Origin: Lachnospiraceae bacterium
GTDB taxonomy: Bacteria > Bacillota > Clostridia > Lachnospirales > Lachnospiraceae
Assembly: GCA_022774705.1 (NCBI GenBank)
Contig: JALFLM010000076.1
Span: 1 to 64,000, forward strand
Direction: 5' to 3'
Length of the DNA stretch: 64,000 nt
The translations under genes and the position numbers were made by a program. Numbering within the stretch: position 1 is the first letter of the stretch; every line of letters begins with the position of its first letter. Of this stretch, positions 15,899 through 23,441 are shown piece by piece. The notes below the pieces were generated by a model. The model made no database searches and was not told where the DNA came from. It saw only the letters and a list, made by a program, of their open reading frames with translations.

Positions 15899-15988
15899 AG
15901 ATCACAGGACAATATCTGCTGAAATATCCGTTTGAATATCCGGCCCGGATATCCGGTATCCGGTGAATGTTACGGGAAACAGAGAACG

Positions 15989-16013
15989 GCAGTTCAGCGG
16001 GGCTGGACTGCCG
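15989..16013. terminator. Hairpin between convergent genes, possible weak terminator
   Basis: GGCAGTTCAGC and GCTGGACTGCC form an 11-bp stem (one G-T pair) around GGG. It lies between the stop codons of the convergent kinase gene and XRE-type gene. Neither side has a clear T-tract, so termination activity is uncertain. Confidence 0.4.
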
Positions 16014-16028
16014 TAGAGGCGACAACAT

Positions 16029-16361
16029 TTATTTTTCAATGATGATACGAAGACAGCGGATGATTTTCTCTTTTGTCCTGGAATCACACTGGCGCAGAAG
16101 GTGCAGAATCTCTGTATCCAGCTCATCGGATGAATGGTCGGAATCTGTCATGCCTGCATGAAGCAGATAATCAACAGACACATTAAGCACACTTGCATAA
16201 TAGGTAAGAACCCGCAGATTCATTTTTGTGCGATTGTTTTCTATGTTGCTGATGAAAGCCACGGTTGTGTTCAGGCTATCGGCAATCTGTTCCTGTGTAA
16301 TGTTGTTGGCCTTCCTGAGCTGCTGCATGCGCTGTCCAACAAGTTTATAGTTGATTTCCAT
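16029..16361 (-). CDS. XRE-family helix-turn-helix transcriptional regulator
   Basis: A 110-residue regulator with an N-terminal Cro/C1-type helix-turn-helix (residues about 8-62): RMQQLRKANNITQEQIADSL, TTVAFISNIENNRTK and VLNVSVDYLL. The rest is a short helical tail. It resembles stand-alone chromosomal XRE regulators rather than phage repressors, and no phage genes are nearby. A GGGAGG ribosome binding site precedes ATG 16361 and a TATACT/TATAAT-like -10 lies upstream in the divergent region. Targets are unknown. Confidence 0.88.
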   Translation of the reverse strand: MEINYKLVGQRMQQLRKANNITQEQIADSLNTTVAFISNIENNRTKMNLRVLTYYASVLNVSVDYLLHAGMTDSDHSSDELDTEILHLLRQCDSRTKEKIIRCLRIIIEK

Positions 16362-16777
16362 TCGTGCCTCCCGAAATTAAGTGATTGATTATAGTATAAA
16401 ACAAAAATATCATTATTTCCATCAATGCAGAGTTTATTATATATACTTTTTTGATAAATTTTATGCAGAAAATATGAGGAAAAGAAGGGGATGTTATGGA
16501 AATACGGCAGAATTTCGCGATAAAAACCGGAAGTGCTGGATCGGATGCAAATCTGTTCAACATCTGGACATTTTACGGGGATTCTGATAAAATCTGTATC
16601 TGTTCAGAGTCAGGCGGATTTGTACAAAAAGAGTGCTGAATTCCTGCATTCATGATAACTTTTTCATATAAATCTATCTGACGGATATGTCACACCGGGA
16701 AAACACGCAGTGTGGACGCATCCGGCTCTGAGCAGCTGCTGGAATATTAATTCAGATGGAAAGGCTGTGAGTAAAAA
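16362..16777. other. AT-rich intergenic region between the XRE gene and the YdcF-like gene
   Basis: A divergent gap of 416 bases. The left part holds the minus-strand promoter of the XRE gene (a TATACT/TATAAT-like -10 near 16388-16400). The rest has short open frames without ribosome binding sites. No RNA gene, repeat or clear operator was recognised. Confidence 0.5.
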
Positions 16778-17620
16778 ATGGGGGCAGAGATTAATTTTTT
16801 TTATTATGCGGGATGGATCTGCCTGCTGTATTTTATATTTATCGTAATATATGTAGGACCTCGCCCTTCTTTTCACTATGTGTGGCTGGCAGCGGGAATT
16901 GTATTCCTGTGTGTGGACCGGAGCCTGGAAACAGGAATCTGGCTGCAGATGCCTGTAATGCTTCGTATAATTCTGATTTTTTCAGTGTTTGTCTGTACCG
17001 CAGTGTTTTTTCTGATGGAACTGCTGGTACTTTCGAAGATGAGGGCTGTTCCGAAGAGGCCTGTGCAGTATGTGATCGTACTTGGTGCCTGTGTGCGGGG
17101 AACCCGTGTGACAAGGTCACTTGCTTTTCGCCTGAAAAGAGCCGCAGAGTATGCACAGGCACATCCGGACTGCATGCTGGTGGTATCCGGCGGTCAGGAA
17201 CCGGGTGAGGATATTACGGAAGCGCAGGCCATGAGCAGCTGGCTTGTACAACACGGGATTGGACGGGAGAGAATCCTGCTGGAGGACCGTTCCGTAAATA
17301 CCAGGGAGAATCTGCTGTTTTCAAAAGAAATCATCTGCCGTTATGAAACCGTTAAAAAAGCAGACACCGCGGAGGATGTCTGCGCAGAAGAATTGCCGCA
17401 TAACTGCGGCGGCATCGAAGAAAAACTGTCGATTGCCGTCTGCAGCAATAATTTCCATATGTATCGTGCCCTGTCTCTGGCCGGAGCTGTCGGAAAATGG
17501 CATACAGAAGGTCTGGCGGCCATGACCGATCCGTTCATGTGGCTTTCCTTTACCGTCAGGGAAGGGGCAGCTCTGTTTAAAGAGCTGATCTTCGGACATA
17601 TCCGTTTTTCACTGTTTTGA
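16778..17620 (+). CDS. YdcF/DUF218-family membrane protein
   Basis: A 280-residue protein with three hydrophobic segments in the first 95 residues and a DUF218 (ElyC/SanA/YdcF) domain from about residue 105. Its signatures are VIVLGACVRGTRVTRSLAFRL, LVVSGGQEPGEDITEAQAM, ILLEDRSVNTRENL and a later NNFHMYRAL. DUF218 proteins are linked to envelope precursor metabolism (ElyC in E. coli) but the reaction is not established. An acidic insertion around residues 190-205 is unusual. The ribosome binding site before ATG 16778 is weak. Confidence 0.8.
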   Translation: MGAEINFFYYAGWICLLYFIFIVIYVGPRPSFHYVWLAAGIVFLCVDRSLETGIWLQMPVMLRIILIFSVFVCTAVFFLMELLVLSKMRAVPKRPVQYVIVLGACVRGTRVTRSLAFRLKRAAEYAQAHPDCMLVVSGGQEPGEDITEAQAMSSWLVQHGIGRERILLEDRSVNTRENLLFSKEIICRYETVKKADTAEDVCAEELPHNCGGIEEKLSIAVCSNNFHMYRALSLAGAVGKWHTEGLAAMTDPFMWLSFTVREGAALFKELIFGHIRFSLF

Positions 17621-17707
17621 CGGCGATGCTTCAGCTGTTATCTGAGAAGGGCGGTGCCTTCCGGCAGCAATCGGCAGACCGGCAGAGGATGGGGATTTAT
17701 GGGGATT

Positions 17708-18061
17708 TCAATTGCGGATGGCGTCTGTGCCCCGTTCACCGGTACGGATCCGCAGAGCTTCACAGATTTCGGATACAAAAACCTTACCATCTCCCACTGC
17801 GCCGGTTTTCAGAACTCTTTCCGCTGTTTCCAGAATCTTTTCATAAGGAACTTCGGATACGACCATTTCGATTTTGATCTTGGGGATCAGCTGTACCTCG
17901 GTTTTAACGCCCCGATAGTAGGTCACGATTCCCTTCTGCACACCGCAGCCCTGTACATCATATACCGTCATGCCCTCCACACCGATCTCGTTCAGGGCAT
18001 CCTTTAATTCCTGAAATTTTTCCTTACGTGTGATAATTTCAACCTTGTAGATTTTTTCCAT
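17708..18061 (-). CDS. PII-family nitrogen regulatory protein
   Basis: A 117-residue PII signalling protein with the family fold: KVEIITRKEKFQELKDAL, GMTVYDVQGCG, the T-loop YYRGVKTEVQLIPK and KIEMVV, then TGAVGDGKVFVSEICEALRIRTGE near the C-terminus. By alignment to E. coli GlnB the uridylylated Tyr51 position is occupied by Thr, so regulation by uridylylation is unlikely. It would sense ATP/ADP and 2-oxoglutarate. No ammonium transporter gene (amtB) is adjacent, so the partner is unknown. Two ATG codons are possible (18064 and 18061); the AGGAGG spacing favours 18061. Confidence 0.9.
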   Translation of the reverse strand: MEKIYKVEIITRKEKFQELKDALNEIGVEGMTVYDVQGCGVQKGIVTYYRGVKTEVQLIPKIKIEMVVSEVPYEKILETAERVLKTGAVGDGKVFVSEICEALRIRTGERGTDAIRN

Positions 18062-18107
18062 CATAGTGCCTCCTGATTGGTATTGGATTAATACCTGAAT
18101 AGATACA

Positions 18108-18136
18108 AATATAGGGCATTAACCGGCATTTGTCAA
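18108..18136 (-). promoter_or_regulatory. Sigma-A promoter of the PII gene
   Basis: On the minus strand, TTGACA (18136-18131), 17-bp spacer, TATATT (18113-18108). A small inverted repeat, GGTATT and AATACC (18079-18095), lies between promoter and start codon. Confidence 0.75.
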
Positions 18137-18242
18137 CGGTCCCCTTTACAGGGTATCACAGTCATTCTGCCGCCGGAGGTTGTTTTTTCTCAGGCAAAAG
18201 AAGTTCTGAACTGCAGTTTTTTTATTTTCGGTGACATACCGG

Positions 18243-18272
18243 TTTACAGATTCTGAAAGTTGATGTTATACT
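18243..18272 (+). promoter_or_regulatory. Probable promoter of the SH3 lipoprotein gene
   Basis: TTTACA (18243-18248), 18-bp spacer, TATACT (18267-18272). Confidence 0.55.
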
Positions 18273-18339
18273 ATAATTTGGATTAGAATGTAATCCGTTT
18301 TACATCAGGCCAATAACTTATTTACATAGGGAGGTATAT

Positions 18340-19122
18340 ATGAAGAAATTAAGTGTTGTATTGATGATGCTGATGCTTGGAACAGCGGCTTTGACAGCCT
18401 GTTCAAAAAGCTCGGATATACAGCTGCAGACCAGGTCGGAGACAAAATCCCAATGGGGGCTGACCCTGAATTCTGATGGGACGGAAGCTGATACGGAGTC
18501 TGCGGAGGAATCCGGTGAAGAGAATCCGGTTGTAGAGCTGGATGATGATGTACTGCTTCTGGAAGTGGATGATACACAGGTGGAGGCTGTATCTCCTGTG
18601 AATGTTCGTTCCGGACCCGGTACCGGCTATGATAAGGTGGGCGGTTTGTCCGGATCGGAAGAAGTTACGATGACGGGCATCTGCAGTAATGAATGGATCC
18701 GCATTGATTTTGATGGGGAGGACGGATACGTTTCCATGAGTTATCTGACATCTGCAGATGATGAAGTATCTCTGAGTGATCTGCTTGCTCAGGTGCAGGC
18801 TCTGAAAGCCGGCGGCAGTGATGAAAGCAGTTCCAATGAGAGCAGCGCGAACGAAAGCAGTTCCAATGAGAGCAGCGCAGACGAAAGCAGTTCTGATAAA
18901 ACCGGTGAATCCGGTGCGGAAGACCAGATGGCATGGGCAGTTACAGATGTGAATGTCCGCAAGGGGCCCAAAGCTGCTTATGATGTTCTTGGACACCTGG
19001 CACAGGGCGAAGGCGTAAAGGTGCTTGACAGCACGGACGCATGGTGGTGGAAAGTGGAATTCAACGGTCAGGAAGCTTATGTTTCCGCACAGTATCTGAC
19101 CACTGAAAAACCGGCGGAATAG
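18340..19122 (+). CDS. Lipoprotein with two bacterial SH3 domains
   Basis: A 260-residue surface lipoprotein. The signal peptide ends in the lipobox LTAC (lipid-modified Cys near residue 21). An acidic Glu/Asp-rich spacer leads to a first SH3b domain (about residues 85-135, VNVRSGPGTGYDKVG and GYVSMSYL). A Ser/Glu/Asn repeat linker follows (about residues 158-190), then a second SH3b domain (about 200-255, VNVRKGPKAAYDVLG and YVSAQYL). SH3b domains usually bind peptidoglycan peptides, so this is probably a wall-binding protein without its own catalytic domain. The start has GGGAGG upstream. It is 56 bp upstream of the aldo/keto reductase gene. Confidence 0.88.
   Translation: MKKLSVVLMMLMLGTAALTACSKSSDIQLQTRSETKSQWGLTLNSDGTEADTESAEESGEENPVVELDDDVLLLEVDDTQVEAVSPVNVRSGPGTGYDKVGGLSGSEEVTMTGICSNEWIRIDFDGEDGYVSMSYLTSADDEVSLSDLLAQVQALKAGGSDESSSNESSANESSSNESSADESSSDKTGESGAEDQMAWAVTDVNVRKGPKAAYDVLGHLAQGEGVKVLDSTDAWWWKVEFNGQEAYVSAQYLTTEKPAE
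18821..18895 (+). repeat. 30-bp minisatellite in the linker of the SH3 lipoprotein
   Basis: Two near-perfect 30-bp units (18821-18850 and 18851-18880) and a partial third unit (to about 18895), all built on ACGAAAGCAGTTCCAATGAG. The units encode Asn/Glu/Ser-rich decapeptides, so copy number changes would keep frame and alter linker length. Confidence 0.9.
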
Positions 19123-19178
19123 AACAGCCGGCAAACAGTATAACCGGCAGAATAAGATTTTGATAGGAGTAAAAGGCG

Positions 19179-20213
19179 ATGGAATACACAATTCTCGGAA
19201 AGACCGGGCTGAAAATATCCAGACTCGGTTTTGGTGGAATCCCTATTCAGAGAATCGATGCGGAAGGTACCTGCAGGCTGATTGACCGCATGCAGGAGGC
19301 GGGTATCAATTATATTGACACAGCAAGGGCCTACACGGTCAGCGAGGAATATCTGGGAAAGGCTTTAAAGGGCCGCAGAGATCAGTTTGTACTGGCAACA
19401 AAATGCCGGGCGGAGTCGAAGGAACAGTTTGCGGCGGGGATTGATACCAGCCTGAAGATGCTGCAGACAGATTATATCGATCTTTATCAGTTCCATAATC
19501 CGTCCGTGGCTGATTTTGAAGCGCTGACTGCGCCCGGCGGTGCGCTGGAAGCTATGATGGAGGCGAAAAAGGCGGGCAAAGTGAGACATATCGGCATCAC
19601 AGCTCATTCTCTGGAGGTTTTCCGCCGTGCGCTGGAGACGGACTGGGTGGAAACGATTATGTTTCCGTATAATATTGTGGAATCTCAGGGTGAGGATCTG
19701 ATTGCTGCCTGCCGGGAAAAGCATATCGGCTTTATCGATATGAAACCCATGGCAGGGGGAGCGATTGAAGATAAAACTCTGGCACTGCGCTATGTGCTGT
19801 CCAATCCGGCGGTTACCGTGACGATTCCCGGTATGGCAGCGGAAGAGGAACTGGAGCAGAATATCGCTGCTGCCGGCAATACAGCGCCTTTGACAGAGGC
19901 AGAGAAAAAGGCCTGCGAGGATGTGCGGGAGCAGCTGGGCAATGATTTCTGCCGCCGCTGCAATTACTGTGCGCCCTGCACAGCCGGCATCAGTATTCCC
20001 AGTGTGTTCCTGTTTGCAGGATATCTGGAACGGTACGGACTTGCCGACTGGGCGATGGACCGGTACAATTCTCTGGGAGTAAAGGCAGATGCCTGCGTGG
20101 AATGCGGAGAATGTGAACCGAGATGTCCTTATCATCTGCCGATTCGTGAAAAGATGAAAAAATCCGCACAGGAATTTGCCGGGCTGGAACAGAAACGGGC
20201 AGCAGACAGGTAG
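19179..20213 (+). CDS. Aldo/keto reductase with C-terminal 4Fe-4S domain
   Basis: A 344-residue oxidoreductase. The N-terminal barrel (residues 1-260) has the aldo/keto reductase tetrad: Asp and Tyr in IDTARAY, Lys in LATKCRAE and His in LYQFHNPS. The C-terminal region carries cysteine clusters, CRRCNYCAPC near residue 264 and CVECGECEPRCPYHLPI near 312, as in ferredoxin-type aldo/keto reductases common in anaerobes. It would couple NAD(P)H-dependent carbonyl reduction with an iron-sulfur electron path; the substrate is unknown. It begins a run with the downstream phospholipase-like and transporter genes (31-bp gap, then 4-bp overlap). Confidence 0.92.
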   Translation: MEYTILGKTGLKISRLGFGGIPIQRIDAEGTCRLIDRMQEAGINYIDTARAYTVSEEYLGKALKGRRDQFVLATKCRAESKEQFAAGIDTSLKMLQTDYIDLYQFHNPSVADFEALTAPGGALEAMMEAKKAGKVRHIGITAHSLEVFRRALETDWVETIMFPYNIVESQGEDLIAACREKHIGFIDMKPMAGGAIEDKTLALRYVLSNPAVTVTIPGMAAEEELEQNIAAAGNTAPLTEAEKKACEDVREQLGNDFCRRCNYCAPCTAGISIPSVFLFAGYLERYGLADWAMDRYNSLGVKADACVECGECEPRCPYHLPIREKMKKSAQEFAGLEQKRAADR

Positions 20214-20243
20214 AACCGGATACAGGAAATGGAGGTGGCGTGA

Positions 20244-21050
20244 ATGCCTGCTATTTATGCACATTACAGTTTTGGAAAAAAAGTATACCGGCAGCTGCCG
20301 GATTCACTGAAAAGAATTGTCAGAAATTATAAAAAGGAATATATGGCAGGTCTTCAGGGGCCGGATTTCCTGTTTTTTTTCAACCCGCTGAGTAAAAACC
20401 GATATGGTCAGCTGGGGCATCAGATTCACGGGGAGAATGCATCTGTGTTTCTGAACCGGGCGGCCAAAATCCTGAAAGTAACGGGTATGAATTCGCCGGA
20501 AGGTGCCTATATTATGGGATTTATCTGTCATTTTATGCTGGATTCCTCCTGTCATGGCTTTATCAGCCGGATGACCGGGGAGACAGGAGAGTCCCATACG
20601 GAGCAGGAGACGGAATTTGACCGGTATATGATGGAAAAGGACGGCAAATGTGCGCTGAAATATCCGCTGTACCGTCTTGTGGATGATTCTCAGGAACTGG
20701 CGGAGACCATGTCGGTTTTTTATAAAGGAGTATCCACCTTTGCGGTGCGAGTCAGCCAGGAACGCATGCGCCTGATCCGCAGACTGCTGTTTTCTCCGGG
20801 AAGGCTGAAACGCAAAGTGCTGGCCGGTATGGCAAATCTCGTATTCGGTCCTGACCGGGAATTTACTTCTTTCATTATGAAAACCCATGCCAACCCTGCA
20901 TGTGAGGATATCAGCAGAGGGCTGGAACAGCGTCTGGAGCGGGCCGTTCCCGAATGTGTGCGGGAAATAGAAGGATTTATTGCGGCAGCCGGCGGTGGAA
21001 ACAGCCTGTCGGAGCGCTTTGAACATAATTTTAATCAGGCGAATAGATGA
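20244..21050 (+). CDS. Zinc-dependent phospholipase C-family protein
   Basis: A 268-residue protein of the Zn_dep_PLPC family. Metal-ligand candidates are visible in AHYSFGKKV (residue 6-7 region), GLQGPDFLFFF, GHQIHG, GFICHFMLDSSCHGFI and HTEQETEFDRY, the usual His/Asp/Glu pattern. It has no signal peptide, so a cytoplasmic role is likely and the label phospholipase is by family only. GGAGGTGG lies upstream of the ATG. The stop codon overlaps the start of the transporter gene by four bases. Confidence 0.85.
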   Translation: MPAIYAHYSFGKKVYRQLPDSLKRIVRNYKKEYMAGLQGPDFLFFFNPLSKNRYGQLGHQIHGENASVFLNRAAKILKVTGMNSPEGAYIMGFICHFMLDSSCHGFISRMTGETGESHTEQETEFDRYMMEKDGKCALKYPLYRLVDDSQELAETMSVFYKGVSTFAVRVSQERMRLIRRLLFSPGRLKRKVLAGMANLVFGPDREFTSFIMKTHANPACEDISRGLEQRLERAVPECVREIEGFIAAAGGGNSLSERFEHNFNQANR

Positions 21051-22318
21051 AAGTCAAAGAAAAAGGAAAAATGAAAAAAGAAGGAAAACTGACAAAAAAG
21101 GAACTGAGCTGGGTACTGTATGACGTGGGAAATTCCGCATTTACCCTGCTTGTGGCGACGATTCTGCCGATTTATTTCAATGCTCTGGCGGAAAATAACG
21201 GTGTGTCCAGTGCACAGTATCTGGCCTGGTGGGGTTATGCGGCTTCCATATCGACGCTGCTGGTGGCGTTTATCGGACCGGTATTCGGCACTTTTTCCGA
21301 TCAGAAAGGGATGAAGAAGCCGGTTTTCATTACGGCTGTGCTGGTTGGCGTTATATCCTGCGCGGCACTGGCACTGCCGGGTTCGTGGGGCGTTTTTCTG
21401 GTGGTATTTATTATTGCCAGGACAGGTTATGCCGCCAGTCTCGTTTTTTACGATTCCATGCTGACGGATGTGACCACACCGGAAAGGATGGACATTGTTT
21501 CTTCAAAAGGATATGCGTGGGGGTATATCGGAAGCTGTATTCCCTTCGTGATCAGCCTGGTATTTGTTCTTATGTATGACTCTTTCGGGATTACCATGAC
21601 AGCGGCCATTGCCATTGCTTTGTTTATCAATGCAGGCTGGTGGCTGATCATGACATTGCCTCTGCTGAGAAATTATCATCAGGTTTATTATGTGGAGGAT
21701 GCTGAAACCCATCGGATAGCGGCCGTATTCCGCCGTCTGGGACATACATTTGCCGATCTGAAAAAGCATAAGAATATTTTCATGTTTCTGCTGGCATTTT
21801 TCTTTTATATCGACGGCGTGTACACGATCATCGAAATGGCGGCTGCCTACGGGAAGGCGCTGGGACTGGATACTACAGGGCTTCTGCTGGCGCTGCTTCT
21901 GACACAGATCGTTGCCTTTCCGTTTGCATTGCTGTTCGGCAGGCTTGCCGCGGCTGTGAACAACACGAAGCTGATCCGCATCTGTATCGGTGCTTATTTC
22001 TGCATCTCCGTATTTGTCATTCAGCTGGACAGACAGTGGGAGTTCTGGGCTCTGGCTGTGGCAGTGGGAATGTTCCAGGGAGCGATTCAGGCCTTGTCCA
22101 GATCGTATTTTGCAAGAATCATTCCTCCTGAAAAATCAGGAGAATATTTTGGCATTTTTGATATCTGCGGCAAAGGCGCTTCCTTCATGGGAACCGCGCT
22201 GATTGCTGTGATTACGCAGATTACCAGCAATGCAAGCGCCGGAGTCGGTGTTCTGAGCATCATGTTTATAATCGGATTTGTGCTTTTTGGAAAAGCAGCC
22301 CGTCTGAATGAAAAATGA
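21047..22318 (+). CDS. UMF1/ATG22-like MFS transporter
   Basis: A 423-residue membrane protein with about 11-12 helices. LSWVLYDVGNSAFTLLVAT near the N-terminus is the hallmark of the UMF1 family (bacterial relatives of yeast vacuolar Atg22), and GTFSDQKGMKKP is the MFS loop 2-3 motif. GMFQGAIQALSRSYFARIIP in the second half also fits. Substrates are unknown; yeast Atg22 effluxes amino acids. Its ATG overlaps the stop of the phospholipase-like gene, so the two are translationally coupled. Confidence 0.9.
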   Translation: MKVKEKGKMKKEGKLTKKELSWVLYDVGNSAFTLLVATILPIYFNALAENNGVSSAQYLAWWGYAASISTLLVAFIGPVFGTFSDQKGMKKPVFITAVLVGVISCAALALPGSWGVFLVVFIIARTGYAASLVFYDSMLTDVTTPERMDIVSSKGYAWGYIGSCIPFVISLVFVLMYDSFGITMTAAIAIALFINAGWWLIMTLPLLRNYHQVYYVEDAETHRIAAVFRRLGHTFADLKKHKNIFMFLLAFFFYIDGVYTIIEMAAAYGKALGLDTTGLLLALLLTQIVAFPFALLFGRLAAAVNNTKLIRICIGAYFCISVFVIQLDRQWEFWALAVAVGMFQGAIQALSRSYFARIIPPEKSGEYFGIFDICGKGASFMGTALIAVITQITSNASAGVGVLSIMFIIGFVLFGKAARLNEK

Positions 22319-22338
22319 ACGGTTGTTCAAAATAATGC

Positions 22339-22367
22339 TTGCATATTTGGGACAGGAAGTATAAAAT
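22339..22367 (+). promoter_or_regulatory. Probable sigma-A promoter
   Basis: TTGCAT (22339-22344), 17-bp spacer, TAAAAT (22362-22367), upstream of the gene at 22443. Confidence 0.6.
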
Positions 22368-22442
22368 GATTAGCATGGGTTCCAGCCTCTAAAGTATGGG
22401 CTGAGATCGATAAGGGAAACTCTGGAAAGGATTGTGCAGCAG

Positions 22443-22829
22443 ATGAGTGTAGAAAAAGTCAATAAATATAAAGAAGACAAGAAAAACAGAAAAGCCAATC
22501 TGGAAAAGGAAAGAAAGAAAAAACGTCTGGTCCGGATCGGAGGCTGGGCAGCAGGTGCCGTGATTGTTGTTGCTCTGGTGGTTATGCTGGGACTGACAGC
22601 AAAGAACGCTTACAGCAGTTATCAGGCATCAAAACCGGACTACAGCAGCGATTCTCTGGTTATTTCCGATATGGCAGGCATTCTTGACGAGACAGAGTCA
22701 GATGCGGAGGAAGGTACGGACGAAGGTGCAGACCAGACCGCAGAAGGTGAAGACACGGATGCATCCGCTGAATCAGACGGGAGCACAACAGGTGATGAGT
22801 CAGCATCAGGAGAATCAGAAGCAGAATAA
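22443..22829 (+). CDS. Small single-pass membrane protein with acidic tail, unknown function
   Basis: A 128-residue protein with a highly basic N-terminus (Lys/Arg/Glu-rich, about 30 residues), one membrane helix (about 32-55, GGWAAGAVIVVALVVMLGL) and an extracellular low-complexity tail rich in Asp, Glu, Ser and Gly. Basic-inside, acidic-outside topology is clear. No enzymatic motif. ATG 22443 has GGAAAGGA about 11 bp upstream; an in-frame GTG at 22434 is too close to it. It has its own promoter and terminator. Confidence 0.7.
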   Translation: MSVEKVNKYKEDKKNRKANLEKERKKKRLVRIGGWAAGAVIVVALVVMLGLTAKNAYSSYQASKPDYSSDSLVISDMAGILDETESDAEEGTDEGADQTAEGEDTDASAESDGSTTGDESASGESEAE

Positions 22830-22848
22830 CGCTTCGCAGACATTGTGC

Positions 22849-22884
22849 AGCCTGAAATCAGTCGCTTGATTTCAGGCTGTTTTG
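22849..22884 (+). terminator. Rho-independent terminator
   Basis: AGCCTGAAATCA and TGATTTCAGGCT form a perfect 12-bp stem around GTCGCT, followed by GTTTTG. Confidence 0.88.
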
Positions 22885-22903
22885 ATATAAAAGGGAGAAA
22901 CCA

Positions 22904-23416
22904 ATGAAAAGAGGCAATAATATTACTTTGATCGGTATGCCCGGGGCCGGGAAAAGTACCATTGGCGTGGTACTTGCCAAAAGGCTGGGCTACCGGTTCG
23001 TGGATACCGATCTTCTGATTCAGGAGCAGGAAGGACGGCTTCTGAAAGAAATCATAGCTGAAGATGGTCTGGAAGGCTTTAAAACCATTGAAAATCAGGT
23101 CAATGCCGATCTGAAAGCGGATCGCAGCGTGATCGCCCCCGGCGGCAGTGTTATTTACTGTGAGGAAGCTATGGAGCATCTGAAAACACTTGGTCCGGTG
23201 GTGTATCTGAGAGTGTCCTACGAGGAACTGGCCTCCCGTCTGGGAGATCTGGTTGACCGGGGCGTGGCACTGAAGGAAGGACAGGGACTGAAGGAACTGA
23301 TGGAAGAAAGAGGCGTACAGTATGAAAGGTATGCCGATTATACAATAGATGAGGAAGGGCTGACTCCCGGCAGGATTGCAGCTGTTCTGGAAAAGAAACT
23401 GAAAAAAGCCGAATAA
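22904..23416 (+). CDS. Shikimate kinase-like P-loop kinase
   Basis: A 170-residue small-molecule kinase of the shikimate kinase fold. The P-loop GMPGAGKSTIG is near residue 11, the conserved VDTDLLI motif near 33, and the lid/adenine region ends in ERGVQYERYAD. Compared with E. coli AroK, the shikimate-contacting GFR has become GFK, the GGG motif is replaced in APGGSVIY, and the RPLL lid segment is not recognisable. It may therefore act on another substrate, although it would normally be annotated aroK. It lies just upstream of murC (25 bp gap) and no other aromatic-pathway gene is near. Confidence 0.8.
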   Translation: MKRGNNITLIGMPGAGKSTIGVVLAKRLGYRFVDTDLLIQEQEGRLLKEIIAEDGLEGFKTIENQVNADLKADRSVIAPGGSVIYCEEAMEHLKTLGPVVYLRVSYEELASRLGDLVDRGVALKEGQGLKELMEERGVQYERYADYTIDEEGLTPGRIAAVLEKKLKKAE

Positions 23417-23441
23417 AGGACTGAAAAGAGGAGGTTATATT

